This document shows positions 9,286-18,086 of a stretch of DNA of 64,000 bases, one piece after another. This DNA comes from Aquicoccus sp. G2-2 (GTDB taxonomy: Bacteria > Pseudomonadota > Alphaproteobacteria > Rhodobacterales > Rhodobacteraceae): contig NZ_JAYDCK010000003.1 of the NCBI RefSeq assembly GCF_034555965.1, positions 1,674,001-1,738,000 on the forward strand. Direction: 5' to 3'. The position numbers were made by a program, and so were the translations under genes. Numbering within the stretch: the first letter of the stretch is position 1; each line of letters begins with the position of its first letter. The notes under the pieces are model-generated. The model saw only the letters and a program-made list of their open reading frames with translations, ran no database searches and was not told the origin of the DNA.

Positions 9286-10050
9286 ATGAACGACAAACGA
9301 AATACTGTTCAGGAACAGCTAACACCTGAACAAAAAAACGAAGTAACTCCTGAAGTGATGTATAAAACCCTGCTGGGCCGAGCGATCTTTGGATACTCTG
9401 CTGAGGTTGACAGAAATCCCTACTTCATGAACGACGCCTACTTGCAGACGCTTTGTAACGTTCAGAACGAAATGGAAAATAGGCTTGGTAAGATAGTTAT
9501 TTTTGGTTTCATATTTAGCCTTTTCTCTATTGCCGCCGCAAATAACAATATTGGTTCCGCAGAGTATTTCGGCTTCCAGCTGGCAAATATACCAAATCTT
9601 ACAGAGTTCTGCGTTCTGGTTATGGGCGTCGTCATCATGCTCTTTGCGTCGTCTTTTCTTGATATACTAGCCGTCTCGAGAATGCGATCCAGCCTGTTCT
9701 CTGTAACGAACAGCGAGAGCGCGAATTTACGCATGTTACATATGAAAGGAGACTCTGGATGGCTTGATGCTGTTTTTCCAAAGCAGGTTGGATACTCGAG
9801 TGGGTTTCTGCATCGAATCGTATTGATTTATGCGAGGGTTTGGTCAATTTCACTTCCGCTATCATTCCTAGCCACCCTCTTGAGCGCACAGTTCATCTGT
9901 GTGATTTCTCTGCCAGATAGCGACTATTACAACTTGCCTTACGTAATAAGGTTTATTGGGGTATTATTTTCATTCTCCAGCATAATTATGATAGTTATTA
10001 CCTCCTTCATCCCAATGAGATTTAGAATTAGACAGGAACCTCTAGACTAA
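9286..10050 (+). CDS. Hypothetical membrane protein, AT-rich
   Basis: 254 aa, unknown family. Four hydrophobic segments are visible: IVIFGFIFSLFSIAAA, FCVLVMGVVIMLFASSF, a stretch around SLPLSFLATLLSAQF, and FIGVLFSFSSIIMIVITSF. The N-terminal 65 residues and a central loop are polar. Base and codon use differ sharply from the neighbours (many A/T third positions such as AAT, ATA, TTT), which points to recent acquisition. It starts one base after the uvrB stop, but the GAGGG within the uvrB tail could serve as its ribosome site. A small hairpin follows at 10081-10099. Confidence 0.75.
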   Translation: MNDKRNTVQEQLTPEQKNEVTPEVMYKTLLGRAIFGYSAEVDRNPYFMNDAYLQTLCNVQNEMENRLGKIVIFGFIFSLFSIAAANNNIGSAEYFGFQLANIPNLTEFCVLVMGVVIMLFASSFLDILAVSRMRSSLFSVTNSESANLRMLHMKGDSGWLDAVFPKQVGYSSGFLHRIVLIYARVWSISLPLSFLATLLSAQFICVISLPDSDYYNLPYVIRFIGVLFSFSSIIMIVITSFIPMRFRIRQEPLD

Positions 10051-10080
10051 CCTTATTCATATTTTTCGATTTTGCAAAGA

Positions 10081-10099
10081 TTTAGGAGATTATCCTAAA
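10081..10099 (+). terminator. Hairpin after the AT-rich membrane gene
   Basis: Perfect 7-bp stem TTTAGGA/TCCTAAA around a five-base loop, 30 bases after the stop codon of the preceding gene. The following tail is ATTTAT rather than a pure T run, so termination is plausible but weak. Confidence 0.45.
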
Positions 10100-10154
10100 A
10101 TTTATCACGCTTGCCCGATGCCCTGCATTGGGCACCCGCCCGGCCCCGCCGGGC

Positions 10155-10272
10155 AGCGCCCGACCTCCCCCGGAGGGCGCTTTTGCAACCTTGCCAGTCG
10201 CCGCACCGTTGCCCCTTTTTCAGAGCATCCGCTCCCCACAAGCCGCTCAAAGCGCCCTCCAGGTCGGGCGCT
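10155..10272. repeat. Long interrupted inverted repeat between convergent genes
   Basis: The left arm, 10155-10166 plus 10172-10183, is the exact reverse complement of the right arm 10249-10272, apart from five extra C in the left arm. Together they give 24 pairs around a 65-base loop. A second short hairpin (GCCCGGC/GCCGGGC) lies just left at about 10139-10155. It sits 3' of both flanking genes, so it could be a bidirectional terminator or part of an intergenic repeat family. No protein-coding frame here is convincing. Confidence 0.6.
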
Positions 10273-10324
10273 CCCCGGCGCAGGTTGCGCGCGGTCACAA
10301 TCGGGACAGGGGCGCCAAATGCCC

Positions 10325-11140
10325 CTACTGCCCCACCCCCAACCGCTCCAGATACGCGGCACTCTCCTCTACCTTTGAAAAATCGTTGATCTCCACAATC
10401 AGATGCGGGTTCGCCTTCACTGCCCCCAGCGCCTTGAACACGGCGTGAAAGTTGATCCCGCCCTCGCCTAGGCTCCAATGCCGGTCGGCCCAGCCATCGG
10501 CGTCCTGCAAATGCACATGCCCCAGCAATTCGCCCGCGTCCGAGATGAACCGATCCACCGGCGGCGCTCCGGCGGAAACATGCGCCCACTCCGCGTGCCC
10601 GGTATCGACCGACAACCGCAAGGCGGGCGTATCGGCGGCTTCCACCACCATCCGGCGCAGGGTAGGGTCGGTGTCCTTGATGTTCTCCAGCACCAACTGC
10701 ACCCCCGCCGCCTCCGCCCGGCTCAGCGCCGGGGCAAGCGTGTCGAGAATGGCACCAATGCGCTTGCCCCGATCCGCCGCGCGGTTATCAAGGTTATGTG
10801 CATCCCACGCGTCATAAGGCGAATGCAGGACCATCTGCTGCGCGCCCAAGCGCTCGCAAACCTCAAGCGCCTGATCCAGCCGCGCCTGCACCAATTCGCG
10901 AAAATCGCGGTCCTTCACGTCCAACTCGAACCCCGAAAAGGGGCCATGAATCCCCAACCGCCCATTCCATCCGTCAAGCTTATTCAAAGCCATTTCTATA
11001 AACGGAGCTGGATTGCGCAGGATGTCGGCCATACAAAACTCCGGCAGTTCCAAATCGCGATCCTTCGCAAACAGCCAGTCGCGGTGCCGATCAAGGCTCA
11101 GCACGCTCAACTGCGCGCCAATCACTGGAATATCGTTCAT
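10325..11140 (-). CDS. Sugar phosphate isomerase/epimerase family protein (TIM barrel)
   Basis: 271 aa, xylose-isomerase-like AP_endonuc_2 barrel. Family marks include LGIHGPFSGFELD, QMVLHSPYDAWD (metal-ligand His), QLVLENIKDTDP (metal-ligand Glu), LSVDTGHAEW (Asp/His), GHVHLQDADGWADRHWSLGEG and HLIVEIND (final Glu). All metal ligands appear present, so it should be an active isomerase or epimerase; the substrate is unknown. Its ATG overlaps the glpD stop by four bases (ATGA), so it is translated together with glycerol-3-phosphate dehydrogenase. This suggests a polyol-phosphate substrate. Confidence 0.85.
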   Translation of the reverse strand: MNDIPVIGAQLSVLSLDRHRDWLFAKDRDLELPEFCMADILRNPAPFIEMALNKLDGWNGRLGIHGPFSGFELDVKDRDFRELVQARLDQALEVCERLGAQQMVLHSPYDAWDAHNLDNRAADRGKRIGAILDTLAPALSRAEAAGVQLVLENIKDTDPTLRRMVVEAADTPALRLSVDTGHAEWAHVSAGAPPVDRFISDAGELLGHVHLQDADGWADRHWSLGEGGINFHAVFKALGAVKANPHLIVEINDFSKVEESAAYLERLGVGQ

Positions 11141-12807
11141 GATGTCGCCCCCTCCAAATGTTCCGCGCGCGGCCCGAAAAACCGCTTGTCGCGCTTGGCT
11201 GCCGCCACCTCTGCCGCGATGGCCGCCGCATCCCGCCCGCTCTCCGCGCCAAGAATCGCCGCCAGATCGTCCAACGTCGCCAGATCCAGCCCATGCCCCA
11301 GCGTCAGATGCGTCCGGCGCAAGGCAATATCCTCAACTGTCGCCGCCCCGCGCGCGTGAATGATCCATGCAATCTCACCTGCCGTATAATCCGGCGCTCC
11401 GGCAAGCGCGCGGTCGGCAACGGCTTCACAAAACGCCGCCACCTCCCCCGCCCGCGCGCCATAGCGCCGAATGAGCACCGCCGCCCGCGCCGGATCACCG
11501 CTAAGCTCTGGCACCGCAATGCCCGGATAAGGCCGATCACGGGTCGAAACCGCCCGCGCCCGCGCCAGATAAGCCAAGGCACGGTCACTCGCCTGCTCGG
11601 CAAAGGCGCGGAAGGTGGTCCACTTGCCCCCCACCATCGACAGCACCGGAACATCGCCCACCGCGTCCTCCTCAAGCTTGTGATCGCGCGGCGCCGCCGT
11701 CACCGACCCGCCCGCCATCCGCAATGGCCTGATCCCGGTCGTCATCGAAACGATATCTTCCTCCGTCACCGAAATATCGCTGAAAAGGCCGTCAATTGCG
11801 CGCAAGAGATAGGCTTCCTCGTCGCCGTCCACCCGTTTGTCATCCGGGTCCGCCACCTCCACCTCGGTGGTGCCGATTAACACGTTGTCCTGCACGCAAA
11901 GCGCAATCACCATGCGCCCGCTGCCATCGTCGAAGAAGAACGCCCGCCCGTCCATGCGCGCGCGCAGCGCCGCATTGTCGAGCACCAGATGCGCCCCCTT
12001 CACCCCGCGCAAATAAGCGGTTTTAAGCCCCAGCGCCGCATTCGCCCGATCAATCCACGCCCCACTTGCATTGATCACCAGCTTGGGCACCACCCGGCCA
12101 ACCGCGCCGCCAAAACGGTCCGTAATCGTGAAACCACCCCCATCAAACGCCCAATCCGCATGGTTGAGCGCCGCCACCTGTTCCCCTTGCGCCAATGCCT
12201 CCTCCAGCATTTCCAGCACCAGCGCCTCGGGGTGCAGGAATTGCCCGTCGTAATAGGTGACAACCGCGCTGATTTTCTCCGGCATCCCCTGCGGAAAATC
12301 CGCGCGCGACAATGCCACATGATGTTTCGGCACGAATCGCGAGCCGCGCCCGAGAAACTCATAAAGCCTGAGCGCCCCCTCCAAAGCCGCAAGGCTTAGC
12401 GGCCCGCTGTCCTGCCACAACCCGGCAAACCGCCCGATGGCGCGCCCAAACCCGCCAAGCAGACGCGGCACCGGCACCACCAGTTCCAGCGTCTTGGTCA
12501 GATGCGGGGCCTGTTCCAGCAGCATGTTGCGCTCCTGCGTGGCCTCCGCCACCAGCCGGAACTCGCGCCCTTCAAGATAGCGCAACCCGCCATGAATCAT
12601 CCGGCTCGACGCACTGCTCGCCCCGGCACAGAAATCGCCGGTATCAATCAACGCAGCACTCACCCCGTTCAGCGCAAGATCACGCAGCGCCGCCACCCCG
12701 TTCACCCCACCACCAAGGATTACCACATCCACCTGCCCCAGCGCAGCAATCCGCGCGCACATCTCGGCGCGCAGCTTCGTCGGGCTGTGATTGTCCGTCA
12801 TCGGCAT
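11137..12807 (-). CDS. glpD: Glycerol-3-phosphate dehydrogenase, FAD-dependent
   Basis: 556 aa membrane-associated flavoenzyme that oxidises sn-glycerol 3-phosphate to dihydroxyacetone phosphate and passes electrons to quinone. The N-terminal FAD site VVILGGGVNGVAALRDLALNG, the signature ASSASSRMIHGGLRYLE and the C-terminal DAO_C domain with GGKWTTFRAFAEQ are all present. The length matches the family. MPMTD at 12807 is used as start, with GGGAAAG upstream; a second ATG two codons on is possible. It overlaps the downstream isomerase gene. No glycerol transporter or kinase is within the window. Confidence 0.93.
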   Translation of the reverse strand: MPMTDNHSPTKLRAEMCARIAALGQVDVVILGGGVNGVAALRDLALNGVSAALIDTGDFCAGASSASSRMIHGGLRYLEGREFRLVAEATQERNMLLEQAPHLTKTLELVVPVPRLLGGFGRAIGRFAGLWQDSGPLSLAALEGALRLYEFLGRGSRFVPKHHVALSRADFPQGMPEKISAVVTYYDGQFLHPEALVLEMLEEALAQGEQVAALNHADWAFDGGGFTITDRFGGAVGRVVPKLVINASGAWIDRANAALGLKTAYLRGVKGAHLVLDNAALRARMDGRAFFFDDGSGRMVIALCVQDNVLIGTTEVEVADPDDKRVDGDEEAYLLRAIDGLFSDISVTEEDIVSMTTGIRPLRMAGGSVTAAPRDHKLEEDAVGDVPVLSMVGGKWTTFRAFAEQASDRALAYLARARAVSTRDRPYPGIAVPELSGDPARAAVLIRRYGARAGEVAAFCEAVADRALAGAPDYTAGEIAWIIHARGAATVEDIALRRTHLTLGHGLDLATLDDLAAILGAESGRDAAAIAAEVAAAKRDKRFFGPRAEHLEGATS

Positions 12808-13050
12808 GGCAAGTGCTTTCCCAATGGGTCTTGCCGCACCCTAATGCGTTTCCGGTTCAAGTTGAAAGCTGTGTCGTGCCAGATGGCCATGAGGCCGCGC
12901 CGCCGCTCTGCCCGCAAGCAAACCGCCACAAAGCACCTCAGCGCGCCACATCAAGCGCCTGCATCATCCGCGGGTCATGGTCTTCTGCGATTGGAACAAG
13001 AATATTGCTATACATATTATCCAACCTTACCAGTATATTATATCAAGCAC

Positions 13051-13458
13051 TTAACGCACCACGTGAACCGAACATCCGGCATGGCGCACCACATGCGCCG
13101 CCGTGGAGCCAAGGAAATAGTCCTGCATCCCCGGCCGGTGCGAAGCCACCACGATGCAATCACTCCCATGATCCCGCGTATACTCCAAAATCTCCCGCGC
13201 CGCATGGCCCTCAACGACCACAGAGGCACAGTTCTCAATGCCCGAGGCAAGAGCTTCAAGCTCCTGCGTCACGGTCCTGCGGGCCTCCTCAAGATAGCCC
13301 GTCGCGGCTGATGTCAGGGCATATGTCGGCAGTTGCTCAATCACGTGCAAAAGCGTGATCCGCGCGTCCGTGGCGGCCAGCCTGCGGGCAACATCTATCG
13401 CCCGCTTTGCGTCACGCTCCTCGTCAAACGAAACCGGCACCAGAATGTTCGTATACAT
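13051..13458 (-). CDS. Universal stress protein, UspA family
   Basis: 135 aa cytosolic USP. It starts at MYTNILVPVSFDEE (13458) after a GGGAGAG site; the longer frame to 13506 has no ribosome site. The UspA fold is seen as the first strand NILVPVSF, ITLLHVIEQLP in the middle, and the ATP-binding loop SDCIVVASHRPGMQDYFLGSTAAHVVRHAGCSVHVVR at the end (G-x2-G-x9-G(S/T) form). It stands alone; its regulation is not visible. Confidence 0.88.
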   Translation of the reverse strand: MYTNILVPVSFDEERDAKRAIDVARRLAATDARITLLHVIEQLPTYALTSAATGYLEEARRTVTQELEALASGIENCASVVVEGHAAREILEYTRDHGSDCIVVASHRPGMQDYFLGSTAAHVVRHAGCSVHVVR

Positions 13459-13552
13459 TGCGTCTCTCCCAAAGCAGTTACGCCTCAGTTTACCGCCCCC
13501 GGCCAACGCTGCCTTGATACATGTCAGTCGCGCGCAACTGCGCGCGGCAGGG

Positions 13553-13873
13553 TCAACCGAAGGCTTCCGTCACGTCATACATCACCGGCTCGAAACTCTT
13601 GCATAACTCGCTGAATTTCCCGTTGCGCTCGCGCATCTCGTCGGTCCGCAGCACGGCCAGAAAATCCTCCCGCCGCTGCCATTGCGAATAGCTGGCGATT
13701 CGTGTCTGCGCATCGTTGATGTGCAGACCGGCGCCAACAAATCCGGGTTGTTTCGAGATGAACGCGGCATAAGCGTCAGTCAGCGCGTCCATCAAAGCCT
13801 GCGCCGTGCCCGGTGTCATCTCATAGGTGGTGATCACCGTCTGAACCTGGCTGTCCTTGGCTATCGTCGGCAT
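13553..13873 (-). CDS. Antibiotic biosynthesis monooxygenase (ABM)-like protein
   Basis: 106 aa, a single dimeric alpha/beta ABM-type barrel. MPTIAKDSQVQ at 13873 is chosen because AGGAGG lies 6 bases upstream; the ATG at 13879 sits too close to it. The pattern QTVITTYEMTPG, ISKQPGFVGAGLHINDAQTRIASYSQWQRREDFLAVL is typical of ABM proteins, where a W/F and QW segment line the cavity. Such proteins range from quinone monooxygenases to simple ligand binders, so no reaction is assigned. Confidence 0.8.
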   Translation of the reverse strand: MPTIAKDSQVQTVITTYEMTPGTAQALMDALTDAYAAFISKQPGFVGAGLHINDAQTRIASYSQWQRREDFLAVLRTDEMRERNGKFSELCKSFEPVMYDVTEAFG

Positions 13874-14032
13874 GAGCATCCTCCTCCTAGGGGTGGTCCT
13901 GCCCGATCATGCTAAACGATTGCGACCGCCAAGGTAAACCGGCCATTCGCGGCGCAGAGCCGCTCTGACCCATTAACCGCTTGTTTACCCGGTTTAACGC
14001 AAGCTTTGGTCATAACCTTCGAATGAGACCTC

Positions 14033-14749
14033 ATGCGCCGCGCCCTTTCAATCTTTTGCTCCCAACTGGCAGTCTACTTCGCCGCCTTGGCGTTCACTCT
14101 CATCTGCCCACAGCCCGGCATGGCCGGGGCATGGCCGCGTACAAAGGGCGATGGCTTTCTGGCCTCCGCATCGCGCATCACAGCAACAACCCAAGACGGG
14201 CCCTACGGCGTCTACTCCACCGCCTATTTTGAATATGGCATCGGGCGGGACTATACCGCCGGGGCCGATTTCGGGCGTGGCATCTCGGGCAAAACCAAAT
14301 CCATCCTGTTTTTGCGCGCCGCACCTTTCGGGTTACAAGGCGGCCATCTATTCGCCCTCGAAATCGGCGTCGGCGAAATCGCTGGCGCAGCAACCCTGCG
14401 CCCCGGTCTTTCCTATGGCCATGGGTTCTCCGGGGCCTCGGGAATAATCGGCGCGCTTTCCAATGGGTCCGGCTGGGCATCGGTTGAAACCTATGCCGAA
14501 ATCAATCTCACGAACGGGCGCACCGATTTCAAAGCCGACTTCACCCTCGGCCTCAACCACGGCGCGCGGCTGAAATCCATCGTTCAGCTCCAAACCGGCA
14601 AAAGCCGGGGTGATCCGCTATTCATGCGCCTCGCCCCCTCGATCGTGATCAAGGCAGGCAAGCTTGGTCAGATTGAGCTGGGCGCGACCGCCGACATTGC
14701 AGGAGGGCACCAACTCGGCCTCAAACTCGGCCTCTGGCAGGATTTCTGA
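14033..14749 (+). CDS. Predicted outer-membrane or secreted beta-rich protein
   Basis: 238 aa. The N-terminus is a signal peptide (MRRALSIF, a hydrophobic core, then PGMAGAWPR). The rest alternates polar and hydrophobic residues in strand-like runs (YSTAYFEYGIGRDYTAGADFG, SYGHGFSG, LGATADIAGGHQLGLKLGLWQDF), and the last residue is phenylalanine, as in outer-membrane barrels recognised by BAM. No named family is recognised with certainty. It is the last gene before a bidirectional hairpin at 14757-14779 shared with the convergent beta-helix gene. Confidence 0.72.
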   Translation: MRRALSIFCSQLAVYFAALAFTLICPQPGMAGAWPRTKGDGFLASASRITATTQDGPYGVYSTAYFEYGIGRDYTAGADFGRGISGKTKSILFLRAAPFGLQGGHLFALEIGVGEIAGAATLRPGLSYGHGFSGASGIIGALSNGSGWASVETYAEINLTNGRTDFKADFTLGLNHGARLKSIVQLQTGKSRGDPLFMRLAPSIVIKAGKLGQIELGATADIAGGHQLGLKLGLWQDF

Positions 14750-14756
14750 CCCTGCG

Positions 14757-14779
14757 AAAAGGCGCATTTCAGCGCCTTT
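14757..14779. terminator. Bidirectional intrinsic terminator between convergent genes
   Basis: Stem AAAGGCGC/GCGCCTTT around a six-base loop, flanked by A on the left and T on the right so that it can act on both strands. It starts 8 bases after the stop at 14749 and lies 3' of the gene ending at 14826 on the other strand. Confidence 0.7.
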
Positions 14780-14825
14780 CCTGATGCAAAACGGATCAAA
14801 GCAACCACACTAATGCGCGCACCCT

Positions 14826-17108
14826 TCAATCCACCCGCACTTTCACCACCACTTTCCCGCGCACGGGCCGCGCCCAGACGATCTGCAACTGGTCCTTGTT
14901 CGGCCCTTGATTGACGTTCACATAAGGCATATCGCGCTCTACATTGTTCGTCGAATTGCGCACCGCTCCAATCGGTTGAAGCGATTCCACACGTTGCGCC
15001 CAGCCGCCAAACGGCAGCATCGGCGCGCAATCCACGGTCCAGACCTGCTCTTCGCTGCTCTCGCTATGAGTAATCAACAGCGGATTCTGTGTCACCGTGT
15101 CGATCAGCTTGAACATGTTGTTGGAGAAAGTCAGATCGGTGATCCGGTCATAATTCATATCCGCGAACGAGGTATCAACCCGCTCCACCCGCTCGATCGG
15201 GCCGCCGATGGTGCGAAACAGGTTCCCCTGAACAGTCGTCTGATTGACATGATGCCCGGTCCCGTAGGGCTTCACTACAAGGAACGAAAACCACGACACC
15301 GTATGCCCACACAGGAACACGTTATCGCTCAGGTTAAGCTGACTGAACGAAAGCTCAGAGGAGAAATCCGGCTCGTTGTCATACTCATTTGTCCACTCGA
15401 TTGAACAATTGTCGATGTAGTTGCCATTGATAACCGCCCGCGTGTTCGTCGCGGCCAGCACAATCCCGGCGGTGCGCAACCCCAGCCCGGAACTGTCCCC
15501 CTGAAAGAAATGATTGCCGGTAATCAACGACCCGGTGCCGCCAATCACCGCGAAATGCCGGAAGTAAGTCGCCCGGTTGTTGCGCAGCTTGATATCGTTG
15601 GCCGCCGTGTTGAGCATGATCGAAATCCGGTCCTGCGCTGGGGTGGCGGTCTCGTTCGACAGAAACTGGCAGCCATCCACGGTCAACCCCTGACAGCCCT
15701 CGCCGTGGCTGGTGATACCGCGATGTTTCGGCCCGGTCACATAGCTGTCACGCAACTGAAACCCGATCCCCGAGGGTGCCAGCAAAATCCCGCTCGCCAT
15801 ACCGCCGCAATTGATGTCCACCGCCTCAAGCGCAAACCGATCAAGCCGTGAAAAGCCGCTGAAATCCAGCATGTATTGGAACCGCGTGAAGGTGAAATTC
15901 TGTGTCCCGTCCGCGTCGTAAAGCTCTTTGTTGAGCGTGATTTCCTGCTGGCCCACGTTCTTTTCTGTCACATACACCTCGCGGCCCACGCCGGTGCCGC
16001 TGACGAGTGACCCGACCGCGATATTGGCGACGTTCAGCACCCCGGTCAGCTTCTTGCCGTTGCTCACCGAATAGCTTGCCTGCGATGTGACGACATCAGG
16101 CTCCCAAACCGTTGTACCCTTGGCCTCGAACTGGCCATTGCGGATCACCCGGCGCACCGCATAGGTATCACGGTTCGGGCAAGCCGCCTGCATGTCAATC
16201 GGCCCGGTCACATCAATCCGCCGCCCGCCAAGATCAAGCGAATCGTGGTCCGAATTGTTCAAAAGTGCCTGAAACGCCTTGCGAAAGGCCACATCCTCGG
16301 CCCCGAACGCCGCGATATAGGCCGGCAGGTCGAAATTCTTGGTCAGCGACAGGATCGCCGCATCCGGCATCGTCACCGTGCCCTCGAACACCGCGACATT
16401 CTCGAATGTCATGCTGTCACTCAGGTGATAATTGCCCGCCGGGATTAGCACATGCCGCCCGCCCGCCGCCGCATCCGCCGCCTCGAACGCGGCCAGATCA
16501 TCGCTGTTGCCATCGCCCAGCGCGCCAAAATCGGTCACATCGACCCAGCCCATCATGTCACGCAGGAATACCGAAGTGATATCCTCGATACGAATATCGT
16601 CAATCCGCACCACACCGCCTGTCGGCCCGGTCAGGTCCAACCCGAAATGCCCGAAAAGCGGTGCCCGCCCCCAAACCATATCAACCCCGCCGCGCACGCC
16701 CGGCCCGACAATGGCCGACACCTCGACGATCTCGCCATATTGCGTCAACTGCACGCTTGGCCCAACTTCGGTCAGCCCGCTCACATGCGCGCCGCCCGCG
16801 CCACCGGCCCAACCGGCGATGCGCACATTCGGCAGGTTGCCGCTCATCGCCTTCACCCGTGCCGTCACCCGCAGGTAAGTGCCCGGCAAAAGCGGCGTCT
16901 CTCCCATCGAGCGCAGCTTTTGCGTGGCGTCGATCTTCTGAATTTCCAGACACCCGGCAAAATCCTGATCGGCCGGCACGAACGCCGCATTGGCCGCGTT
17001 TGCATAAGTATCCGATCCCGGTGTGCCGTCCCCGTCCGCCCATGTGTCCAACCCGTCAACAAATGCGGGCGGCATGAAAACCACACCATCGGTGATTGCC
17101 TTGTTCAT
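14826..17108 (-). CDS. Right-handed parallel beta-helix protein (pectate-lyase superfamily domain)
   Basis: 760 aa from MNKAITDG (17108), with AAGGGA upstream. Residues about 20-190 form a lectin-like or CBM-like sandwich. A Pectate_lyase_3/GH28-related start follows: WVDVTDFGALGDGNSDDLAAFEAADAAAGG, with the usual DFGAxGDGxxDD motif near residue 200. After it come beta-helix turns with recurrent N-x-F/N-x-Y ladders (LRNNRATYF, LITGNHFFQG, INGNYIDNC, LSDNVFLCG, VQGNLFRT, FSNNMFKL). There is no signal peptide. Proteins like this include phage tailspikes and polysaccharide lyases or epimerases; no phage genes surround it. Function unassigned. Confidence 0.82.
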   Translation of the reverse strand: MNKAITDGVVFMPPAFVDGLDTWADGDGTPGSDTYANAANAAFVPADQDFAGCLEIQKIDATQKLRSMGETPLLPGTYLRVTARVKAMSGNLPNVRIAGWAGGAGGAHVSGLTEVGPSVQLTQYGEIVEVSAIVGPGVRGGVDMVWGRAPLFGHFGLDLTGPTGGVVRIDDIRIEDITSVFLRDMMGWVDVTDFGALGDGNSDDLAAFEAADAAAGGRHVLIPAGNYHLSDSMTFENVAVFEGTVTMPDAAILSLTKNFDLPAYIAAFGAEDVAFRKAFQALLNNSDHDSLDLGGRRIDVTGPIDMQAACPNRDTYAVRRVIRNGQFEAKGTTVWEPDVVTSQASYSVSNGKKLTGVLNVANIAVGSLVSGTGVGREVYVTEKNVGQQEITLNKELYDADGTQNFTFTRFQYMLDFSGFSRLDRFALEAVDINCGGMASGILLAPSGIGFQLRDSYVTGPKHRGITSHGEGCQGLTVDGCQFLSNETATPAQDRISIMLNTAANDIKLRNNRATYFRHFAVIGGTGSLITGNHFFQGDSSGLGLRTAGIVLAATNTRAVINGNYIDNCSIEWTNEYDNEPDFSSELSFSQLNLSDNVFLCGHTVSWFSFLVVKPYGTGHHVNQTTVQGNLFRTIGGPIERVERVDTSFADMNYDRITDLTFSNNMFKLIDTVTQNPLLITHSESSEEQVWTVDCAPMLPFGGWAQRVESLQPIGAVRNSTNNVERDMPYVNVNQGPNKDQLQIVWARPVRGKVVVKVRVD

Positions 17109-17464
17109 CGAAATCCCTTTCCACATTCCCGCGCCGTTTGCCGCCGAATGCTCGTTTCCTGTGAATCTGATCTCGCCCGACGCAGAATGCGCAGGCTGGA
17201 AAGGGAATTATCAATGCTCTCTTAAGACTGTCTGAGGCCACCGTGACGGTGCCACCACCGCGCGCCACATTAACTTAACGCGCCATTAACCAAATCCCGC
17301 GCGCCCGCCATACGCATCGCAGACAGGTGAGCAGCCGGGGTGCAGACAGCCGTTTTTCACCGCGCGCCGCCGTTAACCATTGCGCGCAGAGCCTGTTTCA
17401 AACTGTCATGGTCATGCGCCGCCTCAAAGGCCGCGCCTTCAGGGTTTCCGCCGGGAAACCCCCA
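17109..17464. other. Intergenic region, no gene seen
   Basis: 356 bases between the beta-helix gene start and the yqeY stop. It should hold the beta-helix promoter. Several TTAAC/GTTAA words occur around 17270-17380, but I see no convincing open frame, RNA gene or terminator. Confidence 0.5.
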
Positions 17465-17929
17465 TCATCCGCTGCACAGCCGGTCTTTCACCATCGGCCC
17501 GACCAGCCCGAAATCCATCTGCCCGGTGAAGCGCGCCTTCAGTGCGCCCATCACCTTGCCCATATCCCGGATCGAGCTTGCCCCCACTTCGGCAATCGCC
17601 GCCGTCACTGCCGCGTCAACCTCCGCATCCGAAAGCTTGCGCGGCAGGAATTCCTCGATCACCTTGATCTCGCTCAACTCACGCTCGGCAAGATCAAGCC
17701 GCCCGCCCTCTTCATAGGCACGCGCACTCTCTTGGCGCTGCTTGACCATCTTGCCAAGAATCGCCAGAACCTCCGCCTCGCCGACGCCGTCATCATTGCC
17801 GTCGCCGCGCGCATCAATATCACGATCCTTGATCGCCGCCATGATCAACCGCAGCGTCGAAAGCCGGGTTGCGGCTTTGTCTTTCATGGCCTGTTTCAAC
17901 GCGTCGTTGACGCGCGCCCTGAGTTCCAT
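17465..17929 (-). CDS. GatB/YqeY domain-containing protein
   Basis: 154 aa, starting at MELRARVNDALKQAMKDKA (17929). YqeY proteins share the C-terminal tRNA-binding-like domain of GatB (Asp/Glu-tRNA amidotransferase). The family blocks are ATRLSTLRLIMAAIKDRDI, GDGNDDGVGEAEVLAILGKMVKQRQESARAYEEGGR, EIKVIEEFLPRKLSDAEV and MGKVMGALKARFTGQMDFGLVGPMVKDRL. Earlier in-frame ATGs up to 17953 are possible, but the GGGATGGGA region fits 17929 as the site. Adjacent and divergent to carA, an arrangement common in Rhodobacterales. Confidence 0.9.
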   Translation of the reverse strand: MELRARVNDALKQAMKDKAATRLSTLRLIMAAIKDRDIDARGDGNDDGVGEAEVLAILGKMVKQRQESARAYEEGGRLDLAERELSEIKVIEEFLPRKLSDAEVDAAVTAAIAEVGASSIRDMGKVMGALKARFTGQMDFGLVGPMVKDRLCSG

Positions 17930-18086
17930 GTTTCCCATCCCCATGGTTTGCACGAACCCCGGTTTCTAGCGCCTCACCGCCCCACGTGCAAGCGCGCCTT
18001 GCGCCCTGCCCCCCTTGACGCTCCCCCGGCACAGACTTAGTGTCCGCGCGATTTATCCACCCGCATTTCCAACCGGAGAGTATCGC

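Noticed and set aside
10095-10589. Proline/arginine-rich frames in the inverted-repeat region
   Set aside because: Arise from the GC-rich repeat itself; no ribosome site and they extend antisense into the isomerase gene.
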